From: Cladorhizidae sp. MBARI D1340-BT2
Taxonomy: Eukaryota; Porifera; Demospongiae; Poecilosclerida; Cladorhizidae
DNA: 64,000 nt
Assembly: GCA_028752905.1 (NCBI GenBank)
Contig: JAQNBH010000014.1
Location: 20,156,990 to 20,220,989, forward strand
Direction: 5' to 3'
Below the pieces are notes generated by a model. The model had not been told where the DNA came from. It did no database searches and was given only the letters and a program-made list of their open reading frames with translations. Shown here piece after piece: positions 32,301 to 42,420 of the stretch (the first letter of the stretch is position 1; each line of letters opens with the position of its first letter). A program made the position numbers and the translations under genes.

Positions 32301-35300
32301 TATTGTTAAATGTGAAAGAACTGTGTATGAATCAGCATACAGCATCATGCAATCAGCACTACATAATATGATTGACATAGTGCATACTCTATATATAGTA
32401 TCAGGCTGAAGCCTCGATGCTCAATAGTACATGTAAATACCACTTTTCTTGAAATATCCATCGCTGAAGTAACTGTTGTGTTAATGTTTACAATGAACAT
32501 TCCGGTAGAATGGGTTTCATCAATACAGAGAGAAACAAAAAAGGTGACCATATAGGTGAAAAGTGAGGGCTAAGTTATAATCTTTTTGAGGGTGGACCAC
32601 GTCCCCAAGCCGAAGTCAGTCTCCATCTAAACTGTAGTGATGTATCACTCACTCTTACCATGCTTCTCTAAAGGCATGTCAACACTGCACAAGTCAATGA
32701 CCATTAATTCGGACACAGTAGGCCGTGTCCACACAGAATTCAAATTAATATAAAGTGCATTAACCTGATCCACCTCGATAGGTGGTTTGAGTTGAATTAG
32801 AACATTAAATTAAAGCATTGAAACAACCACGTCAGTATGAGTTGATTTTTTTTATTACTCACTCATGTTTCTTGTTGCTGCAGTTGGGTACTGTGGAGCT
32901 AGCTATATATTATCTGTGGCCTGTGGCCAAACTGACTAGCTAAGAGTAGTGAGCTAGACCAACTACATACAGCTAAAGACCTGTTGCTATGTTTATACGC
33001 CGTGCATCAGGACTTCTGAAGTTTGTGCAGTCACAACCTTCGTTGGTTCTACCATTCCCTCAGCTCCCTCCTCTTTCTTCTCTGTAGAAAATGTTTCTTG
33101 CGCATCAGTACAGTAGAGGTGGAAAAAAACATGCCAGTTGTGTTTATTTTGAACGCACGTAGACGCTTACCGTTTCCAACCATTACTAAAAGCTAAAGAA
33201 GTACCCCATGAAAACCACCAACCTCCTATTCCAGTAACTTCAGCTCACGAGCTGCGGTGTTTGCAAAAGAAAACACATGATATCCTGACTAAGTGCAGAG
33301 ATATTTGCTACGGTTGTAGTAATATCCAGGTAATGGAAGATACACTATTAAGTGCTGAGAAAATCTATCACAATATTGTGGTACATGTAGCTGCTGACCT
33401 AAAAATACTGAAGAAAGTTGCCTTCTTTTTCACTTCTGGCACAATCATTGGTCAAGGAGTCCAGCAAAAACTCTAAGAGATTACGCAGAAGTAGACACTC
33501 CGAGAAAAATGCCGGCTCACTAAAAAAAAAGCGATTTAAAGCAAGTTGTGACCCATTGTATTCCACCTGAACAAGAGGACCTCGTCAGCCATAGCATATC
33601 AGACCACGACGTGAAAAAAGGAAGTTGCCTAGACAAGTCAGTGAAGGTACAAGAAAGCATAATCTGTGTTTAAAGTATCTTTAAAGCTGCTAACACTTCA
33701 TCTAGCACTGTAAGTTAAATCTTAGCAGTTCATGGGTCTTCATTCACTATTTTGTATACATACACAATAGGAGTACAAGGAAAAGCACCATTCTAGAACT
33801 GGCCAACAACACCATACTCTACAAACTTCAAAGGTATTGGAATAGCTTGTGGTACCAATGCCCTGGGGTGCATGCAATTGCTACTGTATAATTGGGTTGC
33901 ATAATATTATTATCTATTACAGGTAGTGTCCAAAGAGAAATCAAGGCTATTTCATGTGTACCAGGTAAACAACCTCAAGCAACTATTGCTAACTTATAAC
34001 AGCTACTGTACAAGTATATTTTCTTTTTGTGAGAAGCAAGAAAGGTTGCAAGTGATTAGGATGTACACTTCCTGACTGTGGCATATGTCAGGACATGGTT
34101 AAGTTTGGCAGGCCTAGAAGAAAAAAACAGCATTGCTCCTAGAAGAGGTGTGTTACAAAGGTTGTCCATGCACAAGACAAGCACCTGTGAAATCAATCCA
34201 AGGCCAGTAACTTTAAGTTGGTCAATCAAACACAAATTCAAATCTTTTGTATTAGGTGGAGCAAGGACAACACCTTCAAAATGGGTCAGCACCCAATGTC
34301 AAGAAAGATCTACAACTGCAACAGATGTTCAATACATGGAATACAAACAAGATGAAGGGTCTGTAACACCTTGTGGAGGCAAGCAAAGAGGAAATAGCAA
34401 AATACATGCAGCAATTCCTCTTGCAGAGTGGACCTATGATAAAGAACGTAGCAATGGATGGGAACTGCTTCTTCCTAACTGTTTATGCCATCTTTTAGGC
34501 ACTAAATGTGAACATTGAGCTGTGGCAGAACACTGTTATTGAGATTTGAAAATCTTAATCAAATCACTTTGAAAAGCGACTCATCCCCCCTCTCAACAAG
34601 TCATCATTTCAAGACCACATTCAGCATCCAAATAAATGGTGGACTCAAGTTGAACTGATGGCACTTGCTACTTTCTACCAGGTCCCTTTGTTTTGTTGTG
34701 TTTGTAGTACTGATGGAACTTCCTGCCACTGGGAGGTTACCTATCCTATTGAAACACCCCGACTCTCTCAGATATCCTGAAGTAGTGGAAGATGGCCCGT
34801 TGTTTGATGTTCAACATCCTAGTCATTTTGAGTTTTTATAACGGGGAGCGTTTTCACTTTGCTCTCACACTTCAAGATAGCAACTTGCCATGTTCTTTTC
34901 CTGAAATCTTCATAATTTTTTTGTATTGATTGATTGATTGATAATGGTACAGTCTTCCTAATTTTTGCCACGTTAATTTTTTGGGTCATGAAGCTAAAGT
35001 TTGTCCTGAATTGGGTATGCATATGAACTAATGACATCCCATCTGTTTGTTTTTTAATGTGGATCGATTGTGCTATATAAAGAAAGGTGCAAAAACAGTG
35101 TAAATATAGTTACACCTCATAAATGGTGAATATTGCTGTCAAATAGTGAGAGTTGCGAGCTGCACCCATTCCATAATATTTTGGAATCCACTCCAGTTAG
35201 CAGTAGCTCGTGAGGACAGAATGGCTAAAGTTTGTCATTGGTAGTGCGCGGGCGCATTAGCAACATTCACTTTGACCAGCAACATTCACCCTCCACCTAG

Positions 35301-35400
35301 CCCGAACCTTTCGGATAGGAAGGCCAGGATTAGTTCCAGAACCTTCATACTTCCAACCTGAAGTGGGCCCATGTTATGTGTGAGGGTCAGTCTCGATGAG
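32301..35400. other. Non-coding or unidentified stretch
   Basis: No recognisable gene. Frames of 71 codons (33261-33476, plus) and 146 codons (34078-34518, plus) have no family resemblance I can support; their surroundings have frequent stops. Could contain a decayed element. Confidence 0.4.
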
Positions 35401-35414
35401 ACCACAGCAGTTGC

Positions 35415-35575
35415 AGTCGAGCATCTGTCTTCTACCTGAAGCACTTTCGTTCTGTCGAGCGTAGGCCTCCGCACCTCTTGCTTGCTATCTGCATTAATAG
35501 CAAGAAAGAGGTGCGGAGACCATTGCTCGACTGTGGAACAAAAGTGCTGCAGGTAGGAGACGGACTTTCGACTGG
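35415..35575. repeat. Perfect-core inverted repeat (hairpin)
   Basis: Arms of about 75 bases around the centre GCTATCTGCATTAATAGC near 35490. AGGTGCGGAGACCATTGCTC on the right matches the reverse complement of the left arm, with a few indels. TCTACCTGAAGCAC / GTGCTGCAGGTAGGAGA form the outer stem. Confidence 0.7.
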
Positions 35576-36199
35576 GATGACGCTCGACTGAAGTACAGAA
35601 CGGGAGGCTTAGATTAGACTGCACTACTACAGGTGGTAAGAGTGAGAGGGCTTTGGAAGGAAGAGAAGATTTGAAAATCACTCACCACGCAACTGAGGCT
35701 TACTAGTGCACCAACACTTTCTTTTTTTAATTGTGAAGCACTTGCGCTTCAGCACTGCTAAGCAGATGATTTATCTGTTTACTACCGTTGAGCTGATTAG
35801 CGTTTATGGTGTGCGTTTATTTGTGTTCACTGTATGCATTTTTTTAACGTACACAATGCAACCGGCATATTTTGGGAGACTTGTACTGTAGGTTGCTGAT
35901 CAACAGGAAAAGGACGCAAAAACACACTCCATCTCAACTACAGCTCCGGTATATATATGATTTTTTTACTGTTCGGTACTAGTGTGGATGCCACAATCGT
36001 GCATTGACTAGAAGGGGGATTTTCTTTAGGACAAAATGTGCATTAGTTTAGGGGCAGTGTGGACAGACCTTAGGCTCCGTTTTGTTGAAGTCGTAGAACG
36101 TAAGTCGATCCAGGTCAATCAAACTTCTTACCTTGGTCGCCGATTATGTTTTCGCTAAAACAAACAGGCCACAACTCCACAACTCTAACATCCACAGAG

Positions 36200-36373
36200 A
36201 GTGCAACTTTCATTTTTGATCAATGCCAGCTTTCTTGTGCATGTGTGAGTTGCTACGAACATCTCGCAGGAAAGTCAAGCTTCAGCATGTCTCGTGCTAG
36301 TGAGTTTATTTTGCAAACTGATGCCTCTGACTCAGGCCTAGGCTACGTGTTAAGCCAAATAGACAGTCACTAA
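36200..36373 (+). pseudogene. Ty3/gypsy RNase H fragment
   Basis: The frame ends ASEFILQTDASDSGLGYVLS, the first beta strand of the Ty3/gypsy RNase H domain with its catalytic aspartate (TDAS). Only this piece survives; a stop follows at 36371. Confidence 0.65.
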
Positions 36374-36564
36374 AGCTACTGTTGAGCTAGAAGTGCGGCA
36401 ATTTTTCACCAACCACACCCATAATAAGGTAAATATAATTGTATTGCATCATCAATTTTGACAAAAATGAACTGTGAACTGTTTTAATACACTGTAAGAG
36501 TGTAACATACTGCTAAGCCTAATGCACTGCTAAACTTAACGCATTGCAAAGATTAGCTTAACCC

Positions 36565-36911
36565 GGCTTTTGGTTCATCCCACATCGCCAGTTATGCTCA
36601 CCAAAAATGGCCCACTGAATTCCGTGTCCGACTTCAGTCGAGCAAGCCGGACTTGTTACCCATTTAAAGTTTGAGAATAGGTTGAGGCTATTTCAGCCAC
36701 AAGACCTCTAATCATTCGCTTTACCTGATAAAACTGCACCGGGCTCCAACTATCCAGAGGGAAACTTCGGAGGGTACCAGCTACTAGATGGTTCGATTAG
36801 TCTTCCGCCCATGTACCCAAATTTGACGATCGATTTGCACGTCAAAATCGCTGCGAGCTTCCACCAGAGTATCCTCCGACTTCGCCCTATTCAGGCATAG
36901 TTCACTAACTT
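36565..36911 (-). rRNA. 28S rRNA fragment (internal)
   Basis: The reverse complement of conserved internal 28S: GTTACCCATTTAAAGTTTGA, GACCTCTAATCATTCGCTTTA, GGAAACTTCGGAGGG and TTCGCCCTATTCAGGCATAG on the plus strand. Broken at both ends and fused at 36912 to an 18S piece of opposite orientation. Confidence 0.85.
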
Positions 36912-36953
36912 GGAGAGAAGCTGGCCAAACTGTTTAGAGGAAGTAAAAGTCGT
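36912..36953 (+). rRNA. 18S rRNA 3' fragment up to the retroelement target
   Basis: GGAGAGAAGCTGGCCAAACT followed by TTAGAGG and the target word AAGTAAAAGTCGT (36941-36953). It carries a deletion (CTGCTATTTAG to TTTAG) relative to the other copies. Confidence 0.85.
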
Positions 36954-37425
36954 CCCTGGGTATGTAGTTCCGCCTCACTGTTGGCCCTGTTCACCTGGGC
37001 TGAACACGAGTGTAGATTAGTCTGCATTTCTGGTCAAGTAAGAACTGCACCTCGCATAGGATATGCTGAAAAAATCCTGGCGAGAAGAGGGCTACTAACA
37101 CCGCAAGGCCTCAGGGTAGAAGCACAAAGGCAGGCCCCTGCCCTAGAAGAGCTCAAAGCGATGCAAAAACGGACCAGCGGGGAGGCACTGGCAGCAAAAG
37201 TAATCCATGGTGTGCACTACCACCGGGTCCTGGGGGACAACAAAGTCATGGAGGATACGAACAAGTGGCTAACGGATGGAGTATTGTCAACAGAGACCGA
37301 AGCCATAATTGTACGTGGGAAGCTACCCCACGTAGAGGTACAGGTCTTACATGGCCAGAAGTGCAGCCGAATCTACACAGCTGTTCACTCCAGGGCAACA
37401 GTGAGGCGGAACCACATACCCGGGG
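36954..37425. mobile_element. Inverted pair of element D 5' ends at the 18S target
   Basis: From 36954 rightward and from 37425 leftward two related 5' ends diverge from the target word: CCCTGGGTATGTAGTTCCGC and, on the minus strand, CCCCGGGTATGTGGTTCCGC, both followed by CTCACTGTT. Similarity runs about 110 bases from each end. Between them a plus-strand frame (36981-37445) holds APALEELKAMQKRTSGEALA and NKWLTDGVLSTETEAIIV, resembling the segment just before the zinc-knuckle/endonuclease domain of element A (NSWLKNGRFRAETEALIV). So D is a REL-endonuclease retrotransposon, internally deleted, present as two head-out partial copies. Confidence 0.7.
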
Positions 37426-38023
37426 ACGACTTTTACCTCCTCTAAATAGCAGAGTTTGGCCAGCTTCTCTCCATGCGACCGCGAGCATCGCTGCTCGCCG
37501 CGCCGGCGATCCAGAGACCTCACTAAACCATTCAATCGGTAGTAGCGTCGGGCGGTGTGTACAATGGGCAGGGACGTAATCAACACAAGCTGCTGACTTG
37601 CGCTTACTAGGAATTCCTCGTTGATGATCAAGAATTTCAAAAATCAATCCGCAGCACGACAAAGTTTCACAAGATTCCCCGCACCTATCGGCGTAGGACA
37701 TGCTGGAGCACGCGTGCGTCCCAGAACATCTAAGGGCATCACAAACCTGTTATTGCCTCAAACTTCAACTGACTTCGGAGCCAGTTGTCCCTCTAAGTCT
37801 AAGAAGTCAGCTACCATTCGGGAATGGCAGGACTAATTAGCAGGTGAAGGTCTCGTTCGTTAACGAAATTAACCAGACAAATCACTCCACCAACTAAGAA
37901 CGGCCATGCACCAACACCCATACAATCTAGAAAGAGCTCTCAATCTGTCAATCCTTACCATGTCTGTACCTGGTGAGATTCCCCATGTCGAGTAAAATTA
38001 AGGCACAGGCTGCACTACTGGTA

Positions 38024-38073
<50 letters not shown>

Positions 38074-39183
38074 ATGGAACCCAAAGACTTTGATTTCTCA
38101 TAATGTGCCGATGGAGTCAAACGCTAACATCCACCGATCCCTAGTCGGCATAGTTTATGGTTTGAACTACGACAGTATCTGATAGTCTTCGATCACCTAA
38201 CTTTCATTCGTGATTAATGAAAATATCCTTGGCAAATGCTTTCACACTTGTTCGTCTTTCATAAATCCGAGAATTTCACCTGTCAATTAAATACGAATGC
38301 CCCCAACTGTCCCTCTTAATCATTACTTTGGTCCCAGATACCAACAAAATAGGACCGAGGTCCACTTTCATTATTCCATGCTAATGTATTCAGGCGAAAG
38401 CCTGCCTTGAACACTCTAATTTTTCCAAAGTAAATGTCCCGAACTCCCCAACCACAGCAGTTAAGAGCAGTCGGGGCTTTCGAGAGGAAGGGCGGCTGAC
38501 CAGTGCTCACCTCGCGGTGGACCAGTCAGGCCGCCCCGAAATCAAACTAAGAGCTTTTTAACTGCAACAACTTTAATATACGCTATTGGAGCTGGAATTA
38601 CCGCGGCTGCTGGCACCAGACTTGCCCTCCAATTGTTCCTCGTTAAGGGGTTTAGATTGTTCTCATTCCAATTGGCAGACTACGATAGCCCAGCATTGTT
38701 ATTTATTGTCACTACCTCCCTGAGTCGGAATCGGGTAATTTGTGCGCCTGCTGCCTTCCTTCGTCTCTCAGGCTCCCTCTCCGGAACTGAAACCTAATTC
38801 TCCGTCACCCGTTGCAACCATGGTAAGCCACTACTGTACCATCGAAAGTTGATAGGGAAGAAATTTGAATGAAGCAACGCCGGCACGGGGGCCATGCGGT
38901 TCGAGCAGTTATCATGAATCACCTGGCAACCAGGGACCCCTGAGGGGAACCTGCGCCGGTTTTGGATCTAATAAATACGTCCCTTCCAGGAGTCAGGACT
39001 TTCTGCATGTATTAGCTCTAGAATTACTACGGTAATCCAAAGTAGTAGAGGAACCATAAAATAAACAGCTATAACTGATTTAATGAACCATTCGCCGTTT
39101 CACAGTACAGAATCGTTTATACTAGGACATGCATGGCTTAGTCTTTGAGACAAGCATGTGGCTACTGTAAGGATCAACCAGGT
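37426..39183 (-). rRNA. 18S rRNA, minus strand, lacking the extreme 3' end
   Basis: Runs from the 5' end (reverse complement of ACCTGGTTGATCC at about 39170-39183) to the retroelement target word at 37426-37438. Many substitutions from conserved 18S (for example the block near 38010: CAGTAGTGCAGCCTGTGCCT where the copy at 45150 reads CAGGAGTGGAGCCTGCGGCT) mark it as a decaying copy. The piggyBac target site of the other copy reads TTCA here. The last ~40 bases of 18S, beyond the target, are absent. Confidence 0.92.
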
Positions 39184-39790
39184 AACCACCAGGGTCGGCC
39201 CGACGCCCCTCTCGCAAGGGATGGTCGACCCCGAATCTCTCTCGCTCTCCGTCGCGACCGAGCAGGCGTCGTCGTTGTCCGATGACGCCTCTGCCGCCAT
39301 CTGCTGCGCATTGCAAGTCATCTGGCAAGAGCGCATGTGCGCTACGTCGAGGCAAACCCGGGTCAGAACCGTAAAAGTTATCGGTGCCGGGCCTTTGAGT
39401 GCGGTCCACGGCCTCGCAGCAGATGGACAGGCACACAATTTGCTCAGAGCAACTGCCCTGCGGCGTAAACGCACGCAACCTCTTTTCGAAATCGCCGTAC
39501 GGACGACGGTGGCTCAACAAGCAGGCCTCAACCGACTTGCAGAGGGACGTGGGCCAAATAAGCCTCTCCCGCCGATGTGGCACCCTGGGCACGGCGTGAC
39601 AGCCGACTTGTCGGGCCATGCGATGCAGTCCACAAGAACTCGCGACACACCAACTAAATGATTGGCATACCATCGTCTGCTTTGGGTGGGTTTGTGCACT
39701 GGGTCAGAGAGCACCAGTCACCACCCCTCATAGTAGCTCACATAGACCATGTCTGAGGCAAGTGAATATAGACATGTACTTGAACCTAAA
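39184..39790 (-). other. 5' external transcribed spacer
   Basis: Upstream flank of the minus-strand 18S. It matches 54224-54860 in order: the block with GCGTAAACGC, the CATCGTCTGCTTTGGGTGGG block and CATAGTAGCTCAC near the outer end. The Pol I promoter should lie near the outer end but cannot be placed from sequence alone. Confidence 0.65.
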
Positions 39791-39984
39791 TAAGCGCATA
39801 CTTGTCTCCGTTTTTTGGGCGACCTGGATCTGAATGGACGTGAACGTCTTCCCCTGTCTCCCCCTCTTGCCCATCTTAATCCCCTCCACCCCCCTCTCCC
39901 TCTCCCTCCCACCCTTGCTCCCTCTCTCCTTTGCTCTCTCTCTCCTGAAGGAATGAACAAAGTGTAGAAAGGGAGGGCAGGCTA

Positions 39985-40690
39985 TGGTTGGGAGAGGAAC
40001 TATAACAGGGTGAAAAATAGATGGAGAAGATGGACACTGGGCCCATGATAGTTAGAAAGAGGGAACTAGGCCATGATAGTGAGGAAGAGTGAACTGGGCC
40101 TAAAATAGGTAGAAGGGGAAAACTGGGCCTGAGAGAGTTAGAAAGAGGGAACCAACTGTGCCAAAAAAAGTTAAAAGGGGGAAAGTGGGCCCAGATAGGT
40201 AGAAAGAGTGAAATCTGGGAGAGAAATAGATGAAAATGGGAAACAGGGCCCTATATATGTAGAAAGAGGGAACTGGGCCAAGAATAGGTGGAAATGGGAA
40301 ACTGGGCCCAAGGTAGATAGATAGATAGATAGATTAGATAGATAGAGGAAACTGGGTCCGAGATAGGTAGAAAGAGGAAACTGGGCAAAGAATACGTGGA
40401 AATGGGAAACTGGGCCCAAGATAGATAGATGATAGATAGGATGGATAGATAGAGAGATTGATTAGATAGATAGATAGAAAGAGCGAACTGGGTCCATGAT
40501 AGGTAGAAAGAGGAAACTGGGCTCAAGATAGGTAGAAAGAGGAAAATGGGCCAAGAAAAGGTAGAAATGGGAAACTGGACCCGAGTTTGGCAGAAAGAGG
40601 AGCCTGGCCAAAACTAGGTAGAAATGGGAAACTGGGCCCGAGACAGGTAGAAAGAGGGAACTGGGCCAAAAATAGGTAGAAACTTGCTAC
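39985..40690. repeat. rDNA intergenic spacer repeats, AACTGGGCC type
   Basis: About 25-35 bp units of TAGGTAGAAAGAGGGAACTG plus GGCCAAGAA or GGCCCGAGA, with (GATA)n tracts at 40313-40345 and 40420-40480. A shorter version occupies 55145-55400 at the equivalent position. Confidence 0.85.
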
Positions 40691-40714
40691 AAAAGCTAGA
40701 CGGGATTAGCACGC

Positions 40715-41625
40715 CTCATAAGTCCTGCTGCGTAAAAAGTCCTGGTGCGTAAAAAGGTCCTGGTGCGTAAAATACCTAGTGTGTAAAAGATCTAGTGCGG
40801 AAAAGTCCTAGTGCGTAAAGGTCCTAGTGCGTAAAAGTCCTAGTGCGTAAAATTCCTAGTGCGCAAAAGTCCTAGTGCGTAAAATTCCTAGAGCGTAAAA
40901 GTCCTAGAGCGTAAAAGTCCTAGTGCATAAAAGTTATAGTGCATAAAAGTCCTAGTGCGTAAAAGTCCTAGAGCGTAAAAGTCCTAGTGCATAAAAGTCC
41001 TAGTGAGTAAAAGTTCTAGTGCGTAAAAGCCCTAGTGCGTAAAAGTCCCAGTGCATAAAAGTCCTAGTGCGAAAAAGCCCTAGTGCGTAAAAGCCCTAGA
41101 GCGTAAAAGTCCTAGTGCGTAAAAGTCCTAGTGCGTAAAAGTCCTAGTGAGTAAGTCAAGTCCCAGTGCATAAAAGTCCTAGTGCGAAAAAGCCCTAGTG
41201 CGTAAAAGCCCTAGAGCGTAAAAGTCCTAGTGCGTAAAAGTCCTAGTGCGTAAAAGTCCTAGAGCGTAAAAGTCCTAGTGCATAAAAGTCCTAGTGAATA
41301 AAAGTTCTAGTGCGTAAAAGCCCTAGAGCGTAAAAGTCCTAGTGCGTAAAAGTCCTAGTGCGTAAAAGTCCTAGTGAGTAAAAGTCAAGTCCCAGTGCAT
41401 AAAAGTCCTAGTGCGAAAAGCCCTAGTGCGTAAAAGCCCTAGAGCGTAAAAGTCCTAGTGCGTAAAAGTCCTAGTGCGTAAAAGTCCTAGTGCGTAAAAG
41501 TCCTAGTGAGTAAAAGTCCTAGTGCGTAAAAGTCCTAGTGCGTAAAAGTCCTAGTGCGTAAAAGCCCTAGTGCGTAAAAGTCCTAGTGCGTAAAAGTCTT
41601 AGTGCGTATAAGTCTAGTGCGTTTT
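40715..41625. repeat. rDNA spacer array of 15-18 bp units (GTAAAAGTCCTAGTGC)
   Basis: Dozens of nearly identical units, reading GCACTAGGACTTTTAC on the rDNA-sense minus strand, with length and sequence variants (GAGC, GTGA, CCCAGTGCAT). Longer blocks are duplicated (41029-41145 and 41160-41270 share a variant order). The equivalent array in the other spacer (55500-55690) is shorter and uses a 15-base unit. Placement between 28S 3' end and 18S promoter suggests terminator or enhancer elements. Confidence 0.92.
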
Positions 41626-41639
41626 TTAAATAATTTTTT

Positions 41640-42420
41640 TTTAATTATTATTTTTTATTCTTCCCTTTTTTCCCCTTTTCTCCCTTAAGACATGTCAAAC
41701 TCGGAGCCCGTAAAACGTCTGACAAGCAAGAGCTTTCAGCTGTGCTCAAAACTCCTATTGACTGGAAAGTCTTGTTTTACCCATTGTTTTACCCAGTGTG
41801 TAAAAGTACTAATGCGTAAAACTCCTAATGGCCTACTGATAAAACTTAACATGAAAATTCCTGGACTTGAAACTTTTTTCTTCCGTTTTTTCCCCCTTGC
41901 CCTTCACCCTACCCACCGGATGCGTAAAACTCCAGTGCGTAAAGCTTTTGACTAGCAAGAGCTTTCCTCGGTGCGTAAAACTATTGAAGTATATATAAAG
42001 GCTTTTTTTCCCCCTTGCCCTTCACTCTACCAACCTGATGCGTAAAACTCCAGTGTGTAAAGCTTGTAACTAGCAAGAGCTTTCCCCAGTGCGTAAAAGT
42101 ATTGGAGTATATTTATTATTATTTAAAAAAATTGGGGGGGGGGGGATTTCCCTTCTTTCTTTCCTTTCTTTCCTTCTTTCTCGCACTGCCTACGAACTAG
42201 TCGAATAGCCAGAGAAAATGCTGTTTAGAGTTCGAGTCGACCAGTGAACCCCTTTATTTTTTATCCGCGCTCTTGTTTTTTCCACCTCTCTTGCCGAAAT
42301 GTTGCAGACTTTTTGGCGTGGTTTTGTTTGGCAAGGAAGGAGCCTGTATGGCCCAAAGAAAAAGGGCGGAAAAAATGGGAGGAAAAAGAAGAAGAAAAAA
42401 CAGATCTTTAGGACAATCAA
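41640..42420 (-). other. rDNA spacer proximal to 28S 3' end, with ~110-bp duplications
   Basis: Repeated blocks GATGCGTAAAACTCCAGTGC, AGCAAGAGCTTTCCCCAGTG and ATTGGAGTATATATAAAGG (41920-42000 and 42035-42120), flanked by T/C-rich tracts. The same blocks occur at 55960-56330. On the minus strand this lies just downstream of 28S, where Pol I termination normally occurs. Confidence 0.65.

Noticed and set aside
34078..34518. 146-codon frame
   Set aside because: Atypical composition and an open antisense frame; no family resemblance that I can defend.
39122..39661. Frames of 183 and 167 codons
   Set aside because: They overlap 18S 5' end and ETS on both strands and show no protein-like conservation between spacer copies.
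40715..41625. CRISPR-like array
   Set aside because: Units are contiguous without unique spacers and lie in a eukaryotic rDNA spacer.
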